Position numbers and translations under genes: made by a program. Positions 7,963-17,526 of a DNA stretch of 64,000 nt are shown piece after piece. The stretch is from Salmonirosea aquatica. Its GTDB lineage: Bacteria; Bacteroidota; Bacteroidia; Cytophagales; Spirosomataceae. The first letter of the stretch is position 1. Each line of letters starts with the position of its first letter. The stretch is taken from positions 5,678,501 through 5,742,500 of the forward strand of contig NZ_WHLY01000002.1 in the NCBI RefSeq assembly GCF_009296315.1, written 5' to 3'. Below the pieces are notes generated by a model. That model had not been told where the DNA came from and searched no databases. It saw only the letters and a list, made by a program, of their open reading frames with translations.

Positions 7963-9288
7963 TCAATTGACCACGAATCGCTTCGTAATAGTCTCGCTTT
8001 GGGTAGTAACCTGCATCATATAATTTCCGGGCGGTAATAGACTAACATCGAGTTTCAGGCGCCTGCTGTAGACATTTTGATAAGCTACACGGGCCAATAA
8101 CCGGCCCGTCAAATCAAAAATCGAATAGTTGAAATCCTGAAAATCCGCAAACCGAACATCCACGTTCAATTCAACCCGGGCGGGATTGGGATACAACTCA
8201 ACGACCAGATTGTCGGAAGGGTCTAACCGCCCCTCCTTGGAATATTCCACCAAACTGACCCTACGGGGCGATAGGGCGAGTACAGCCCTCATTCGACCTA
8301 CTTGGTCCATAGTGAACACATTCATGCATGAATCGGGAGAGTAGTCGAGATAGTTTTCAATCATATTCCGGGTACGCACGCCATTACAATTTGAAAATTT
8401 TTCCACGCAAAGCGTCGTCCGGTTGGGTTCCTCGGTGGGCGGAGTATCTGCACAAAAATCATTGCCACAAACGGCATCCCCCCAGGTATGGATCAGTCCC
8501 AGCCAATGCGCTACCTCATGGGTTGTGGTTCGGCCCAGGTTATATACCCGGCTCGTAATAGCTCCAGTTTTACGACCAAAGTACCTGAAATCTATAATAA
8601 CGCCATCGGTCAGGTAATTGGGTTGATTGGCCGTATCCAGCCCATCAACTTTATCAACCGATGGAAACTGCGCAATACCCAGATAGCTGTTCGTCAAGCG
8701 GCAGGTCCAGATGTTAAGGTACTTATCCGATGGCCAATAGGCAACATTGGCAAGCAACAGATCGTCTGAAAAAGGATTGAAACTGGTTTTGTCAAGGTAC
8801 TTGTGTCGGGTAATCCCGGTAGTACTCCTGCCGTCGGGATCAAACTCGGCCAGATAGAACTCGATGTAGGCATCGGCCCCAACTGGATTGGTGTTATAAC
8901 CCAGGGTTCCAGGTTTGCGTCGGTAATCTTCGTTAAGTACCTCGATCTGTGAGCGGATTTGCTCATCGGAAATATTCGGATTATTTACCCCTCCTATGGA
9001 CGTTTCTGCCTGATCATGGATAACATGGACCACCACCGGAATGCGTATCACTTCTTCGGCGGTAAGCCGGAGCTTTTTCCGGTCTTTGAGGTAGGTACTT
9101 ATGAGCGTGTCCATACGAGCACGCCGACTTCGCCATTCTGCGGAGCGTAACATCATTTGCTGGTCACGCTCGTAACTTCCACAACGATTTACCTGACTGT
9201 CAGGAATAATTTGGGCAGTCGCTCCGACCGCCCAAAAAGCCAAGAACATCAGAATCGTATGCCGCACCCTACTTTTCGTGAATCTCAT
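7963..9288 (-). CDS. Secreted M43 (cytophagalysin-like) metalloprotease with T9SS sorting domain
   Basis: Read from ATG 9286-9288, the 441-residue protein has a signal peptide (RHTILMFLAFWAVGATAQ), a propeptide-like region, and a metzincin site HEVAHWLGLIHTWGD with the extended HExxHxxGxxH pattern. Cys-rich segments DAVCGNDFCADTPP and NYLDYSPDSCMNVFT follow, which is the M43/pappalysin arrangement with the Met-turn region. The last 80 residues (VVELYPNPARVELNV to the end KRFVVN) are a type A C-terminal sorting domain used by the type IX secretion system. So it should be exported across the outer membrane and act outside the cell on protein substrates. Its start overlaps the phoH stop by 20 bases. 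Confidence 0.9.
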   Translation of the reverse strand: MRFTKSRVRHTILMFLAFWAVGATAQIIPDSQVNRCGSYERDQQMMLRSAEWRSRRARMDTLISTYLKDRKKLRLTAEEVIRIPVVVHVIHDQAETSIGGVNNPNISDEQIRSQIEVLNEDYRRKPGTLGYNTNPVGADAYIEFYLAEFDPDGRSTTGITRHKYLDKTSFNPFSDDLLLANVAYWPSDKYLNIWTCRLTNSYLGIAQFPSVDKVDGLDTANQPNYLTDGVIIDFRYFGRKTGAITSRVYNLGRTTTHEVAHWLGLIHTWGDAVCGNDFCADTPPTEEPNRTTLCVEKFSNCNGVRTRNMIENYLDYSPDSCMNVFTMDQVGRMRAVLALSPRRVSLVEYSKEGRLDPSDNLVVELYPNPARVELNVDVRFADFQDFNYSIFDLTGRLLARVAYQNVYSRRLKLDVSLLPPGNYMMQVTTQSETITKRFVVN

Positions 9289-10225
9289 AGGCCGCCAGAA
9301 TGTCTTTAACCAAGCGGTGGCGCACCACATCCGTACCATCAAGCTCCACAAACGATATTCCTTTGATATCCTTTAAAACCGTGAGCGATTCGATTAGCCC
9401 CGATTTCTGATTTTTCGGCAAATCTACTTGTGACTTATCTCCGGTGATGATGGCTTTTGAGCTCGGGCCCATGCGGGTCAGGAACATTTTCATTTGCATG
9501 GGTGTGGTGTTCTGTGCCTCATCCAACAGAATGAAGGCATTATTCAGCGTTCTTCCCCGCATATATGCCAGCGGGGCGATTTCTACAATGCGATTATCCT
9601 GATAAAATTTCAGCTTTTCAGGCGCAATCATGTCATCCAGTGCATCATATATAGGCCTGAGGTAGGGATCGATCTTTTCTTTCAGATCACCCGGTAAAAA
9701 TCCCAGGTTTTCACCCGCCTCCACCGCTGGCCGGGTTATGATGATTTTCCGAACTTCTTTATTCTTAAGCGCCCGAACCGCTATGGCCACGGCTGTATAG
9801 GTCTTACCGGTACCCGCCGGGCCTACTGCAAACACCAGATCGTGCTTGGCAGCTGCCTCAACAAGACGTTTCTGATTGGGGGTCTTCGCTTTTACCACTA
9901 TCCCCTTATTGCCGTAGATTATTACATCTTCATCATTTTCCAGCGGGGCACTTCCACTTTTTGCAGCATTGAGGTGGCCATTGAGGTAGCGGGTGACATT
10001 GTCGTTGGTAATTCGGCCATATTTTTGATAGTGTTGAAGCAGAGACTCCAACACATCGGTGATCTTGACAATTTCAGGAGCACTGCCCTGAATTCGAATT
10101 TCATTTCCTCGCGAGAGTATTTTGCTTTCGGGGAAAGCGGCGGCTACTTCACGGATGTTGGCATTATGGACGCCTAAAAAGTCAACTAGCGACACATCTT
10201 CGAGTGTAATTACTTTTTCTACCAA
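9269..10225 (-). CDS. phoH: PhoH-family P-loop ATPase
   Basis: The 318-residue protein has an N-terminal KH-like RNA-binding part (residues 10-90), then the PhoH ATPase core: Walker A GPAGTGKT near residue 138, IITRPAVEAGENLGFLPGD, and Walker B with FILLDEAQN near 233, followed by ITGDKSQVDLP. This is the standard PhoH/YbeZ layout, and YbeZ works with the RNase YbeY in ribosome and RNA quality control in E. coli; that role is transferred from the family. It is the first gene of a leftward unit with the M43 protease overlapping its 3' end. Divergent from dnaB across a 230-base gap. Confidence 0.93.
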   Translation of the reverse strand: MVEKVITLEDVSLVDFLGVHNANIREVAAAFPESKILSRGNEIRIQGSAPEIVKITDVLESLLQHYQKYGRITNDNVTRYLNGHLNAAKSGSAPLENDEDVIIYGNKGIVVKAKTPNQKRLVEAAAKHDLVFAVGPAGTGKTYTAVAIAVRALKNKEVRKIIITRPAVEAGENLGFLPGDLKEKIDPYLRPIYDALDDMIAPEKLKFYQDNRIVEIAPLAYMRGRTLNNAFILLDEAQNTTPMQMKMFLTRMGPSSKAIITGDKSQVDLPKNQKSGLIESLTVLKDIKGISFVELDGTDVVRHRLVKDILAAYEIHEK

Positions 10226-10456
10226 ATGAGTGAAAATGTTAAAATGAATGATAATACCGGATAAAAAGTAGTAATTTAAACTGATAATTTAGACTAATGA
10301 TTGGCTTTTTTTACAAAAAGTCAAGAATCTATCAACGTTAAATAAATATATGAAGTTCAATCCGTTCATAATCAAGCGGAGTAAGATAGAGTCAAAAAAA
10401 TACTTATCCGAGGCACTTTTCATCCTCCACCGCAATTCGTAATATTGTGTTCATAT

Positions 10457-12081
10457 ATGGATAACGAAAAGACATTCAATTTCCTCAAAAAATCAGGCAA
10501 CTCTTCCCAGTCGCCCGGGCGTCCGGCCAGTGCCAACCGCTGGCTGGGGGCTGATTCTTCTTCATCGGGAATGGGAAAATTGCCCCCCAAGCCGTTGACA
10601 TGGAGGAAGCTGTGCTGGGGGCCCTGATGATCGAGAAGGATGCGCTTTCGACGGTGGCGGATATTCTTAAACCCGAAAGTTTCTATAAAGAAGCCCATCA
10701 GCGCATTTATAGCGCAATTTTGAACCTTTTCGTTAATTCCGAACCCATTGATTTGTTGACCGTTACTTCAAAACTCAGGAGTACCGGGGAGCTCGAGATT
10801 ATAGGGGGAGCCGCATTTATTACCGAACTCACATCAAAAATCAATTCGGCAGCAAATATCGAGTACCATGCCCGCATCATCTCACAGGCTGCCATCAAAC
10901 GTGAATTGATTACCATTTCTTCTGAAATTCAGAAAGAAGCGTTTGAAGACACCACCGATGTCTTCAAGCTTCTAGATCGTACCGAACAGGCATTGTTCCA
11001 GATTTCAGAGTCTAACATCAAAAAGAATTACGCCGACATGGGCGCGTTGATGCGTATAGCGCTCGATGAGCTCGATAAAAAGAAAAATAATCAGGATGGA
11101 CTGACGGGGGTACCTTCAGGTTTCAGTAGCCTGGATCGGTTGACATCGGGCTGGCAGAAAACTGAACTGGTAATTCTAGCGGCCCGGCCCGGTATGGGTA
11201 AGACGGCCTTCGTGGTTTCGGCCCTACGCAATGCCGCGGTAGAGTTCAATATGCCGGTAGCCATTTTTTCGCTGGAAATGTCGTCCGTCCAGCTAGTCAA
11301 TCGTCTTATTTCCGCCGAAGCCGAAATTGACAGCGAAAAAATCAGGAAAGGCAACCTGGCCCCTCACGAGTGGGCGCAGATTCACCACCGCATCAGCCGC
11401 CTCACCAATGCTCCTATTTTCATAGACGACACCCCGGCACTTTCTATTTTGGAACTAAGGGCCAAATGTCGCCGATTGAAAGCTCAGCACGATATTCAAA
11501 TGATCGTAATCGACTACCTTCAACTGATGTCGGGCGAGACTGGCGGCAAGCAAAGTGGAAACCGAGAGCAGGAAATTGCTTCCATATCCCGCTCGCTGAA
11601 AAATCTGGCGAAAGAGTTGGATGTACCCGTAATTGCTCTTTCGCAGTTGAGCCGGGCAGTAGAAACACGGGGCGGTGAAAAACGTCCTCAACTTTCTGAC
11701 CTTCGGGAATCAGGATCTATTGAGCAGGATGCGGATATGGTGCTTTTCCTCTACCGTCCAGAATACTACGGAATCACGCAGGATGACACGGGCAATTCCG
11801 TGGCCGGTATTGGTGAAGTGATTGTAGCCAAAAACCGGGGTGGTTCACTAGATACGGTACAATTGCGGTTTGTGGGGAAATTCACCAAGTTCTCCGATCT
11901 GGACGCTTTCTACGCACCAGCTCCTACCCCCGCATCACGTCCCCTACCCCCTCCTAGTACAGATCCGCTTACATCGTTTGAAAACAGCGGTGGTGGCCGG
12001 GAACCGGCCATCTTCAAGAGCAAGGCTAATAATCTCTCAAATTTTGATTACAAAGGTCCTGGTGAAGAACCGCCTTTCTAA
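10457..12081 (+). CDS. dnaB: Replicative DNA helicase DnaB, apparent one-base frameshift near the start
   Basis: The long frame from 10600 encodes the DnaB body: EEAVLGALMIEKDAL (N-terminal helical domain), Walker A ARPGMGKT around 11179-11205, FSLEMS, VIDYLQLM, and the DLRESGSIEQDAD segment, ending in a Pro-rich tail. Upstream, another frame from ATG 10457 encodes a typical Bacteroidota DnaB N-terminus (MDNEKTFNFLKKSG, ending GKLPP). The two frames meet at a run of six C at 10583-10588; seven would give the conserved GKLPPQAVDMEEAVLG. Translation from ATG 10600 would remove the linker region. An assembly error in the homopolymer is the simplest explanation. DnaB unwinds DNA at the replication fork as a hexamer. 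Confidence 0.9.
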
Positions 12082-12127
12082 ATTTCTTTCTTGAATTATT
12101 CTCAATCCTTTTTATTAGAAGGTACCC

Positions 12128-13528
12128 CTACCTCCTGAGCACGAGTTGTGTTACATTTTCGACATGATGGGTATGGGGAAACATATCAACCGGCCGGGTT
12201 TTTACCACCTGGTACCTCACTGAAAGTAGTTCCAGATCCCGTGCCTGGGTAGCTGTGTTACAACTTACATACACGATTCGTTGGGGAAGCGCCGCTTGGA
12301 TTGTCTGGATTACAGCCGGGTCCATACCGGCTCTGGGAGGGTCGGTGATGATGACATCGGGTTTTCCATGTTGAACCAAAAACTCAGAATTCAGTATCCG
12401 TTTCATATCTCCCGCAAAAAACCGGGTGTTGGTGATGCCATTTTGGGCAGAATTCAACCGTGCATCGGCCACAGCTTCTTCCACATACTCCACACCCACG
12501 ACCGAGCGGGCCTGTCGGGCCACAAAATTGGCAATGGTACCCGTACCCGTATAGAGGTCATACACTCGCTCAGATCCCGTGAGTTCGGCAAAAGACCGCG
12601 TCAATGAGTAGAGTTGATAAGCTTGCTCCGAGTTAGTCTGGTAGAACGATTTGGGACCTATCATAAACGTAAGGTCCTCCATGCGTTCTTTAATGTACCG
12701 TTCTCCATAGAAATGAATCGCCTCCTGATCCTGGTAGGAATCATTTCCTTTTTGATTTACGATGTAATAGAGCGAGGTAATCTCAGAAAACTCGTTTTTT
12801 AAAAACCTTAAAACATCTTCGATAATTTCTAACTGGGGTTCGGCAAATTGTACAATGACCAGTACATCGCCGGTGTTGGAGGTACGGATCACGACATTGC
12901 GCATCATACCTACATTACGTTTGATGTCGTAATATACATAGCCTTTAGATTCAGCATACGCATGCAGGGCATTCCGGATCGCATTGGAAGGATCGGGCTG
13001 TAGATGACACTTTTCGACCTGAAATATGCGGTCGAACCGTTTTGGTACGTGGTAGCCCAAAGCATTGCGGGAGTACTGGTCTGCCCGCTGCACCTCTTCA
13101 TTAGTCAGCCAGCGATAGTCTGAGAAAGTAAATTCTAATTTGTTCCGGTAGTACAACTGAGTTTGGGCAGCCACGATTTCCTGGTATTCCACATTCCTCA
13201 GTTTGCCAATACGTTCAAAATGGTCGAGTACCTGGCGCTGCTTGAATTTTAATTGCTCGGCATAGTCTATGTGTTGCCAGCGGCACCCCCCGCAAACTTC
13301 GAAATGTTGGCAATAAGGAGTGTTTCGAAGTGGGGATAGTGAATGAACACGTGTGACAATGGCTTCCCGAAATTTTTTGCGCTTATTGGTGATTTCGAGA
13401 TCCACCACATCACCAGGCGCCACGTTTCCCTGAATGAACACTACCCCTTCGTCCGACTTATAAATGCACTTCCCCTCGGCGGCAAAATCAGTAATTGTAA
13501 TATTTTCGTACCTTTTAGTGACAGGCAT
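12128..13528 (-). CDS. rlmD: 23S rRNA (uracil-5)-methyltransferase, RlmD/RumA family
   Basis: The 466-residue protein has an N-terminal TRAM domain (about residues 5-60), the iron-sulfur cluster motif CxxxxxCGGCxWQH (residues 73-85), a central RNA-binding region and a C-terminal SAM methyltransferase fold. Within that fold, VYDLYTGTGTIANFVA binds SAM, DPPRAGMD is motif IV and VYVSCNTATQARDL contains the catalytic Cys. The family methylates C5 of uridine in 23S rRNA (U1939 or U747 in E. coli). Which site is used here cannot be decided by sequence alone. The gene is divergent from the downstream large T9SS protein and alone in its unit. Length matches RlmD (about 430-470). Confidence 0.92.
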   Translation of the reverse strand: MPVTKRYENITITDFAAEGKCIYKSDEGVVFIQGNVAPGDVVDLEITNKRKKFREAIVTRVHSLSPLRNTPYCQHFEVCGGCRWQHIDYAEQLKFKQRQVLDHFERIGKLRNVEYQEIVAAQTQLYYRNKLEFTFSDYRWLTNEEVQRADQYSRNALGYHVPKRFDRIFQVEKCHLQPDPSNAIRNALHAYAESKGYVYYDIKRNVGMMRNVVIRTSNTGDVLVIVQFAEPQLEIIEDVLRFLKNEFSEITSLYYIVNQKGNDSYQDQEAIHFYGERYIKERMEDLTFMIGPKSFYQTNSEQAYQLYSLTRSFAELTGSERVYDLYTGTGTIANFVARQARSVVGVEYVEEAVADARLNSAQNGITNTRFFAGDMKRILNSEFLVQHGKPDVIITDPPRAGMDPAVIQTIQAALPQRIVYVSCNTATQARDLELLSVRYQVVKTRPVDMFPHTHHVENVTQLVLRR

Positions 13529-13578
13529 AGACTGAAATAGAGTAAAATTGATCTTTTATACCTATACCGTGTGATGGC

Positions 13579-15792
13579 ATGAGGCGACTTCTACTATGTA
13601 TCTTATTACTATTCATTTACTTAACTGCACATAGTACCCATATTGTCGGGGGCGAACTTGTATTCAAAGCCCTACCCGCCGGAGGCAGTGCCAGTCACCG
13701 GGTGGGACTCAACCTGTACTTTGATCAAATCAATGGATCGCCCCAGGCCGAAGATCAGTTTGTCAATTTGTTTTTTTTCCAAACCTCCGACAACCGCCGC
13801 ATTGGCTCGGTTCAAGTCCCAAAAGTAAGCCGAAAAAATATAACCTATACCAATCCTGAATGCGGCAATTCGGGCCTTCGGACGCTTTTCATTACCTACT
13901 CATTGGATATTTTACTGAATGCCAGTGACTTCAGCGATCCAGGCGGCTACTATATCGTGTGGGACCGGTGCTGTCGTAACAACGTGATTGACAATATCCG
14001 CACACCTGGGGATGTGGGTAGCTTGTTTTTCCTTCATTTTCCTCCATTGACCAAAAACGGAAGTGTTTTTCGGAATTCTGCCCCTGAATTTGGTGAAGTA
14101 CAAGGGGACTACGCATGCATAAATGCTGATTATTATCTGGATTTCGGGGCTACCGATGCCGATGGTGATAGTTTGGTATATAGCTTAACTACCCCTCTTA
14201 CGGGTTACAGTAGCCGTACGGTACCCTCCCCACAACCCGTCGGGACCAGCAACTACCCAACCGTGTTGTGGGTGGATGGAATATCATTGAACAATGCCAT
14301 ACCAGGAATACGTCCATTACGGATTAATGCCCAGACTGGACGACTTTCCGTTACGGCGAATAAACTAGGGCTTTTCGTGTTTTCCGTGCGGGTGAGCGAA
14401 TATCGAAAGGGTGAGTTGATCGGCTCAGTGACCCGCGATTTTCAATTGAAGGTAATCGAATGCTTTGAAGCTTTCCCGCCTAAGATTCTGGTAGTGCAGA
14501 ATTCAAAAAAAGAACAAATCAAAAATAACAGCGTGATTCGGTTAACGCAGCGTGATTCAGCCTGTTTTACTGTTCAGGTCACAGATCCAAACTTTAACCA
14601 GTTGATTCGTGTAAAAGGGAGAGCCGTCAACTCCAACCGTAGCGATTTTTTTCTGCTCCCATCCCAGTTCCGCACCCGAAAAAGCAATGATACTTTATCT
14701 TTTCAGTTTTGTCTGGATGACTGTTTTATAACGGATGATAATCGTCCCATTCGCTTGGATCTCATCGCGGAAGACGAAAGTTGCCCCGTGCCCCTGACCG
14801 ATACCCTGCATCTCACCATATACCGGCAGGGTACCCCCAATGCACCACCAACGGTATCCACTTCCCTTGAACAGCCTCGGGTGTCAGCAATCCCGGATCA
14901 ATTGGTGGAATTTGACGTTTTAGGCAAGGATACCGATCCCGACAGCATTCTCCTCAGCGCATCGGGTGTGGGATTTTCGCTCGATAAGTACGGTTTCAGT
15001 TTTCCCCCAGTCCGGGGAAAAGGCGACATTTCGCAGGTTTTTAGCTGGAAGCCTCCCTGTACCCTGTCCAATTCTGACACAATTGCCGTTGATTTTCGAA
15101 TCACCGACTTGCGCTGTGGTACTAATTCACTATCAAATACCACCCGGGTGTTTTTTGCGTTGCAGCAGTCACTGAATAACCCGCCAAAGATCCGAACTAC
15201 CCTTCCCAAGGATACGGTAGTCATACAACTGAATCCGGATCTTCCCGAACAACTTATATTTGACGTAATCGCCAACGACTTGGATACGACCCAACTGTCC
15301 TTGTTTGGAATTGGGAGAGGATTTTCAATGGGTGAAGCCGGTATGGATTTTTTGAACAGGGTTGGGGTAAGGGAGGTACTTAGTCCCTTCGCCTGGGTAC
15401 CCGATTGTAGCCTACTGGGTGGAAAATCCGAACGCTTGTTCGCCCTGGATTTCATTTGTGAAGATAAGAGTTGTCAGGCCGCCCGGGATACTTCCACTAT
15501 TTTTATTCTCATCAAGGATCGCATCGCCGAATCGATAGTCAAGCTCCCGAACGTCATAACGCCCAACCAGGATGGCAAGAATGACTGCTTTGATATTCAG
15601 GCCCTACCCCTCGACAACTGCAATGAGCGATTTGAAGAATTACTAATCTATAACCGTTGGGGTGGCCTGGTGTACCGAACCAGCGATCGCACCCAGGATT
15701 GGTGTCCGCTGGATGCCCCCATGGGTACTTACTTCTACCAAATCAGGTATTCGATTCATCAATACAAAGGGACCTTGAATCTACTGAAATAG
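13579..15792 (+). CDS. Large secreted protein with gliding-motility type B C-terminal domain
   Basis: The 737-residue protein begins with a signal peptide (RRLLLCILLLFIYLTAHSTH) and THIVGGEL, a common opening of Cytophagales T9SS substrates. The middle has repeated Ig/cadherin-like stretches with ATDADGDSLVYSL and DVLGKDTDPDSILL calcium-binding-like loops. The C-terminus (VITPNQDGKNDCFDI, then LLIYNRWGGLVYRT, WCPLDAPMGTYFYQI) is the gliding-motility-associated type B sorting domain. Proteins of this class are exported by the type IX system and are often adhesins or cell-surface structural proteins. The function is otherwise unknown. It overlaps at its stop codon with a long perfect hairpin. 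Confidence 0.85.
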   Translation: MRRLLLCILLLFIYLTAHSTHIVGGELVFKALPAGGSASHRVGLNLYFDQINGSPQAEDQFVNLFFFQTSDNRRIGSVQVPKVSRKNITYTNPECGNSGLRTLFITYSLDILLNASDFSDPGGYYIVWDRCCRNNVIDNIRTPGDVGSLFFLHFPPLTKNGSVFRNSAPEFGEVQGDYACINADYYLDFGATDADGDSLVYSLTTPLTGYSSRTVPSPQPVGTSNYPTVLWVDGISLNNAIPGIRPLRINAQTGRLSVTANKLGLFVFSVRVSEYRKGELIGSVTRDFQLKVIECFEAFPPKILVVQNSKKEQIKNNSVIRLTQRDSACFTVQVTDPNFNQLIRVKGRAVNSNRSDFFLLPSQFRTRKSNDTLSFQFCLDDCFITDDNRPIRLDLIAEDESCPVPLTDTLHLTIYRQGTPNAPPTVSTSLEQPRVSAIPDQLVEFDVLGKDTDPDSILLSASGVGFSLDKYGFSFPPVRGKGDISQVFSWKPPCTLSNSDTIAVDFRITDLRCGTNSLSNTTRVFFALQQSLNNPPKIRTTLPKDTVVIQLNPDLPEQLIFDVIANDLDTTQLSLFGIGRGFSMGEAGMDFLNRVGVREVLSPFAWVPDCSLLGGKSERLFALDFICEDKSCQAARDTSTIFILIKDRIAESIVKLPNVITPNQDGKNDCFDIQALPLDNCNERFEELLIYNRWGGLVYRTSDRTQDWCPLDAPMGTYFYQIRYSIHQYKGTLNLLK

Positions 15793-15839
15793 CAACGGCA
15801 GCAAAGCTTCATGGGCATGAAGCTTTGCTGCCGTTGCTA
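15790..15839. terminator. 24-bp perfect hairpin between convergent genes
   Basis: Bases 15790-15813 are a perfect reverse complement of 15816-15839 with a two-base centre, giving a 24-bp stem that starts inside the stop codon of the T9SS-substrate gene. It lies between that gene and the convergent CHRD gene (stop at 15862), so it can serve both directions. There is no clear T-run, only AT-rich sequence after it, so it is either a bidirectional terminator that relies on the stem or a mRNA 3'-end stabiliser. Confidence 0.65.
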
Positions 15840-15861
15840 CATACTTTCTGTATGTTATTTA

Positions 15862-16323
15862 TTAATCCCCAAATGCAACTGGTAGGATTTGGCCCCGAAT
15901 TTCTCCTTGTGGATATTGAGTGGTATGGAGATTGATGTAAAGATTGCCAAAACTCAACAAGTCTTCTTGTTCAGGTGTCAATGTGGCGGAGCCAGTAATG
16001 GGTGAGGTACCTACATTGGCGAACGGAATAATGACCGGGCCAGTTTCCCAGGCGGGTTCTGCTTTATGAATATGACCCGCAGTTGGCGTCAGTCCCTGGT
16101 AGGTGACATTGTAAGTCAGGACTTTCGTCACCTTATTGTACTCCAGTACCGCCGACCCCTGGGCGGATGAGGTAGACCTTGGAATAGTATTCTGGCTGTT
16201 GATGGTAGCCTGGTATTTGACGATATCGCTCTCATCGGGCCCATCATTTTCGCAGGAAATCAGGCTGCTAAGCAAAGTCGCGCCGATCAATACAAATGCA
16301 AAATGTCTCATCATCTTTTTCAT
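15862..16323 (-). CDS. CHRD-domain lipoprotein
   Basis: The 153-residue protein has a lipoprotein signal peptide: a basic start, a hydrophobic stretch and the lipobox LISC with Cys at about residue 24. The mature part reads AGHIHKAEP, GPVIIPF, then LTPEQEDLLSFGNLYINLHTTQYPQGEIRGQI, which is the CHRD domain pattern seen in chordin and many bacterial secreted proteins. The domain is usually a beta-sandwich of unknown enzymatic activity in bacteria. It is predicted to be anchored in the periplasm-facing or outer membrane. No operon partner; the 138-base gap to the next leftward gene carries nothing obvious. Confidence 0.88.
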   Translation of the reverse strand: MKKMMRHFAFVLIGATLLSSLISCENDGPDESDIVKYQATINSQNTIPRSTSSAQGSAVLEYNKVTKVLTYNVTYQGLTPTAGHIHKAEPAWETGPVIIPFANVGTSPITGSATLTPEQEDLLSFGNLYINLHTTQYPQGEIRGQILPVAFGD

Positions 16324-16461
16324 AAAATTAAGCTGTTTTGGATTAATGCCGAAATATACGTCAATTCACTTTTATAACCGTGCCAGCAGATCGTGTTGTT
16401 TCACTTTTTAAGTTTTTTTCCTGAACACACACTTAAAATTTTCCAGTAAATGTCAATGCAG

Positions 16462-17196
16462 TCAGATTGTCCACATATCACTTTGTTTTATGAATACGAT
16501 ACGCCCTTCCCATATTACCCGGTTCCAGTGGTCACGGGTACCTATGATGGTCAGTTTGTTGCCCCGGCGTATCACGTCCACCACCGGAGCCGCCGCCGAC
16601 GGGAACGACCTGATGAATGACAATTCGTTTCTGATCACCCCGGTGGTGTAGTTGTTAGGTATGTTGAGGAGCCCGAATAGAGCGGTCAAATAAAAAATTG
16701 TTGCCCATTTATGCCGTTTCTGGATTTTTTCCCCATTTCTGAGTTTGATAATCATGACTGCCACTACATAAACCCCCAGAGTGAGCAACAGAATTGGAAT
16801 ATATCCCCCGTACCGTCGGTAGAATATCAGAAAATAGCTAAAATCATTGAACTGGTATCCTTCAAGATTATTGGCTAAGGCTATTTGGTTCATTTTTTCC
16901 AACAGTGCAACGCTAGGTTCCTTCTGGGCTAATATGCTTAAATAATACAAACTCTCGGCCGGCTGTTTCGCTTTCTCAGCCAGGTAGGAGAGTTTTATCA
17001 ACAAATTGGGATTGAAAGCAGGGTCATTTTCAATATTTTTTTGGTAAATTTTGTAGGCCTGGGTGTACTTTCCGATAGTAAACAGAGAATCAGCCTGATT
17101 AAGCCTTTTTGATTGGCCGTAAAGCACGGTATTTGTATATAAAATACAGGTATAAAGCGCTAGAAAAATTGGGTATTTACGAAGTGTTACTTGCAT
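16462..17196 (-). CDS. TPR/SH3-type membrane protein
   Basis: Read from ATG 17194-17196, the protein has about 244 residues: an N-terminal hydrophobic signal or anchor, a short TPR-like helical region (QADSLFTIGKYTQAYKIYQKNIENDPAF), two membrane helices around 135-190 (IPILLLTLGVYVVAVMIIKLR, then WATIFYLTALFGLLNIP), and a C-terminal SH3-like segment with VVDVIRRGNKLTIIGTRDHWNRVIW. The arrangement resembles the BatE-type proteins of Bacteroidota (TPR plus SH3), although no Bat operon is present here. Function is unknown. It is divergent from the tRNA block, whose promoter overlaps its first codons. Confidence 0.65.
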   Translation of the reverse strand: MQVTLRKYPIFLALYTCILYTNTVLYGQSKRLNQADSLFTIGKYTQAYKIYQKNIENDPAFNPNLLIKLSYLAEKAKQPAESLYYLSILAQKEPSVALLEKMNQIALANNLEGYQFNDFSYFLIFYRRYGGYIPILLLTLGVYVVAVMIIKLRNGEKIQKRHKWATIFYLTALFGLLNIPNNYTTGVIRNELSFIRSFPSAAAPVVDVIRRGNKLTIIGTRDHWNRVIWEGRIVFIKQSDMWTI

Positions 17197-17221
17197 AGTA
17201 CAGGGAGGAATTCTAATTTTG
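17191..17221 (+). promoter_or_regulatory. Probable Bacteroidota promoter for the tRNA-Lys cluster
   Basis: TTG at 17191-17193 and TAATTTTG at 17214-17221 are 20 bases apart, which matches the Bacteroidota -33/-7 pattern (TTG, 19-21 bases, TAnnTTTG). The tRNA-Lys gene begins 46 bases downstream. The -33 box overlaps the start codon region of the leftward TPR/SH3 gene. Confidence 0.55.
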
Positions 17222-17266
17222 CATCGCAATTACGGAAAAGGTACTATCCTCTCCAATGAATTGTAT

Positions 17267-17339
17267 GATTCTGTAGCTCAGCTGGTAGAGCAATACACTT
17301 TTAATGTATGGGTCCTGGGTTCGAATCCCAGCGGGATCA
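17267..17339 (+). tRNA. tRNA-Lys (anticodon TTT), CCA encoded
   Basis: A 73-base tRNA. The acceptor arm GATTCTG pairs with CGGGATC, D-arm AGCTCAGCTGGTAGAGC, anticodon loop CTTTTAA with anticodon TTT, T-arm loop TTCGAAT, discriminator A at 17339 followed by genomic CCA to 17342. It decodes AAA/AAG. It is identical to the second copy 73 bases downstream. Confidence 0.96.
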
Positions 17340-17412
17340 CCAAAATAGGTAACATTATCCGAATAAGCAGTTTTGCTGCTATTTGGCACTCTGATAGAGT
17401 AAAGCATAAAAC

Positions 17413-17485
17413 GATTCTGTAGCTCAGCTGGTAGAGCAATACACTTTTAATGTATGGGTCCTGGGTTCGAATCCCAGCGGGATCA
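17413..17485 (+). tRNA. tRNA-Lys (anticodon TTT), second copy
   Basis: Identical over all 73 bases to the first copy, with anticodon TTT. Unlike the first copy, the following bases are CGATT and not CCA, so this transcript needs CCA addition by the nucleotidyltransferase. The 73-base spacer shows no tRNA or repeat structure. Both copies probably share the upstream promoter. Confidence 0.96.
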
Positions 17486-17526
17486 CGATTTTAAAAAATA
17501 ATATAGGCAGCTCAGATGCGAAATTT

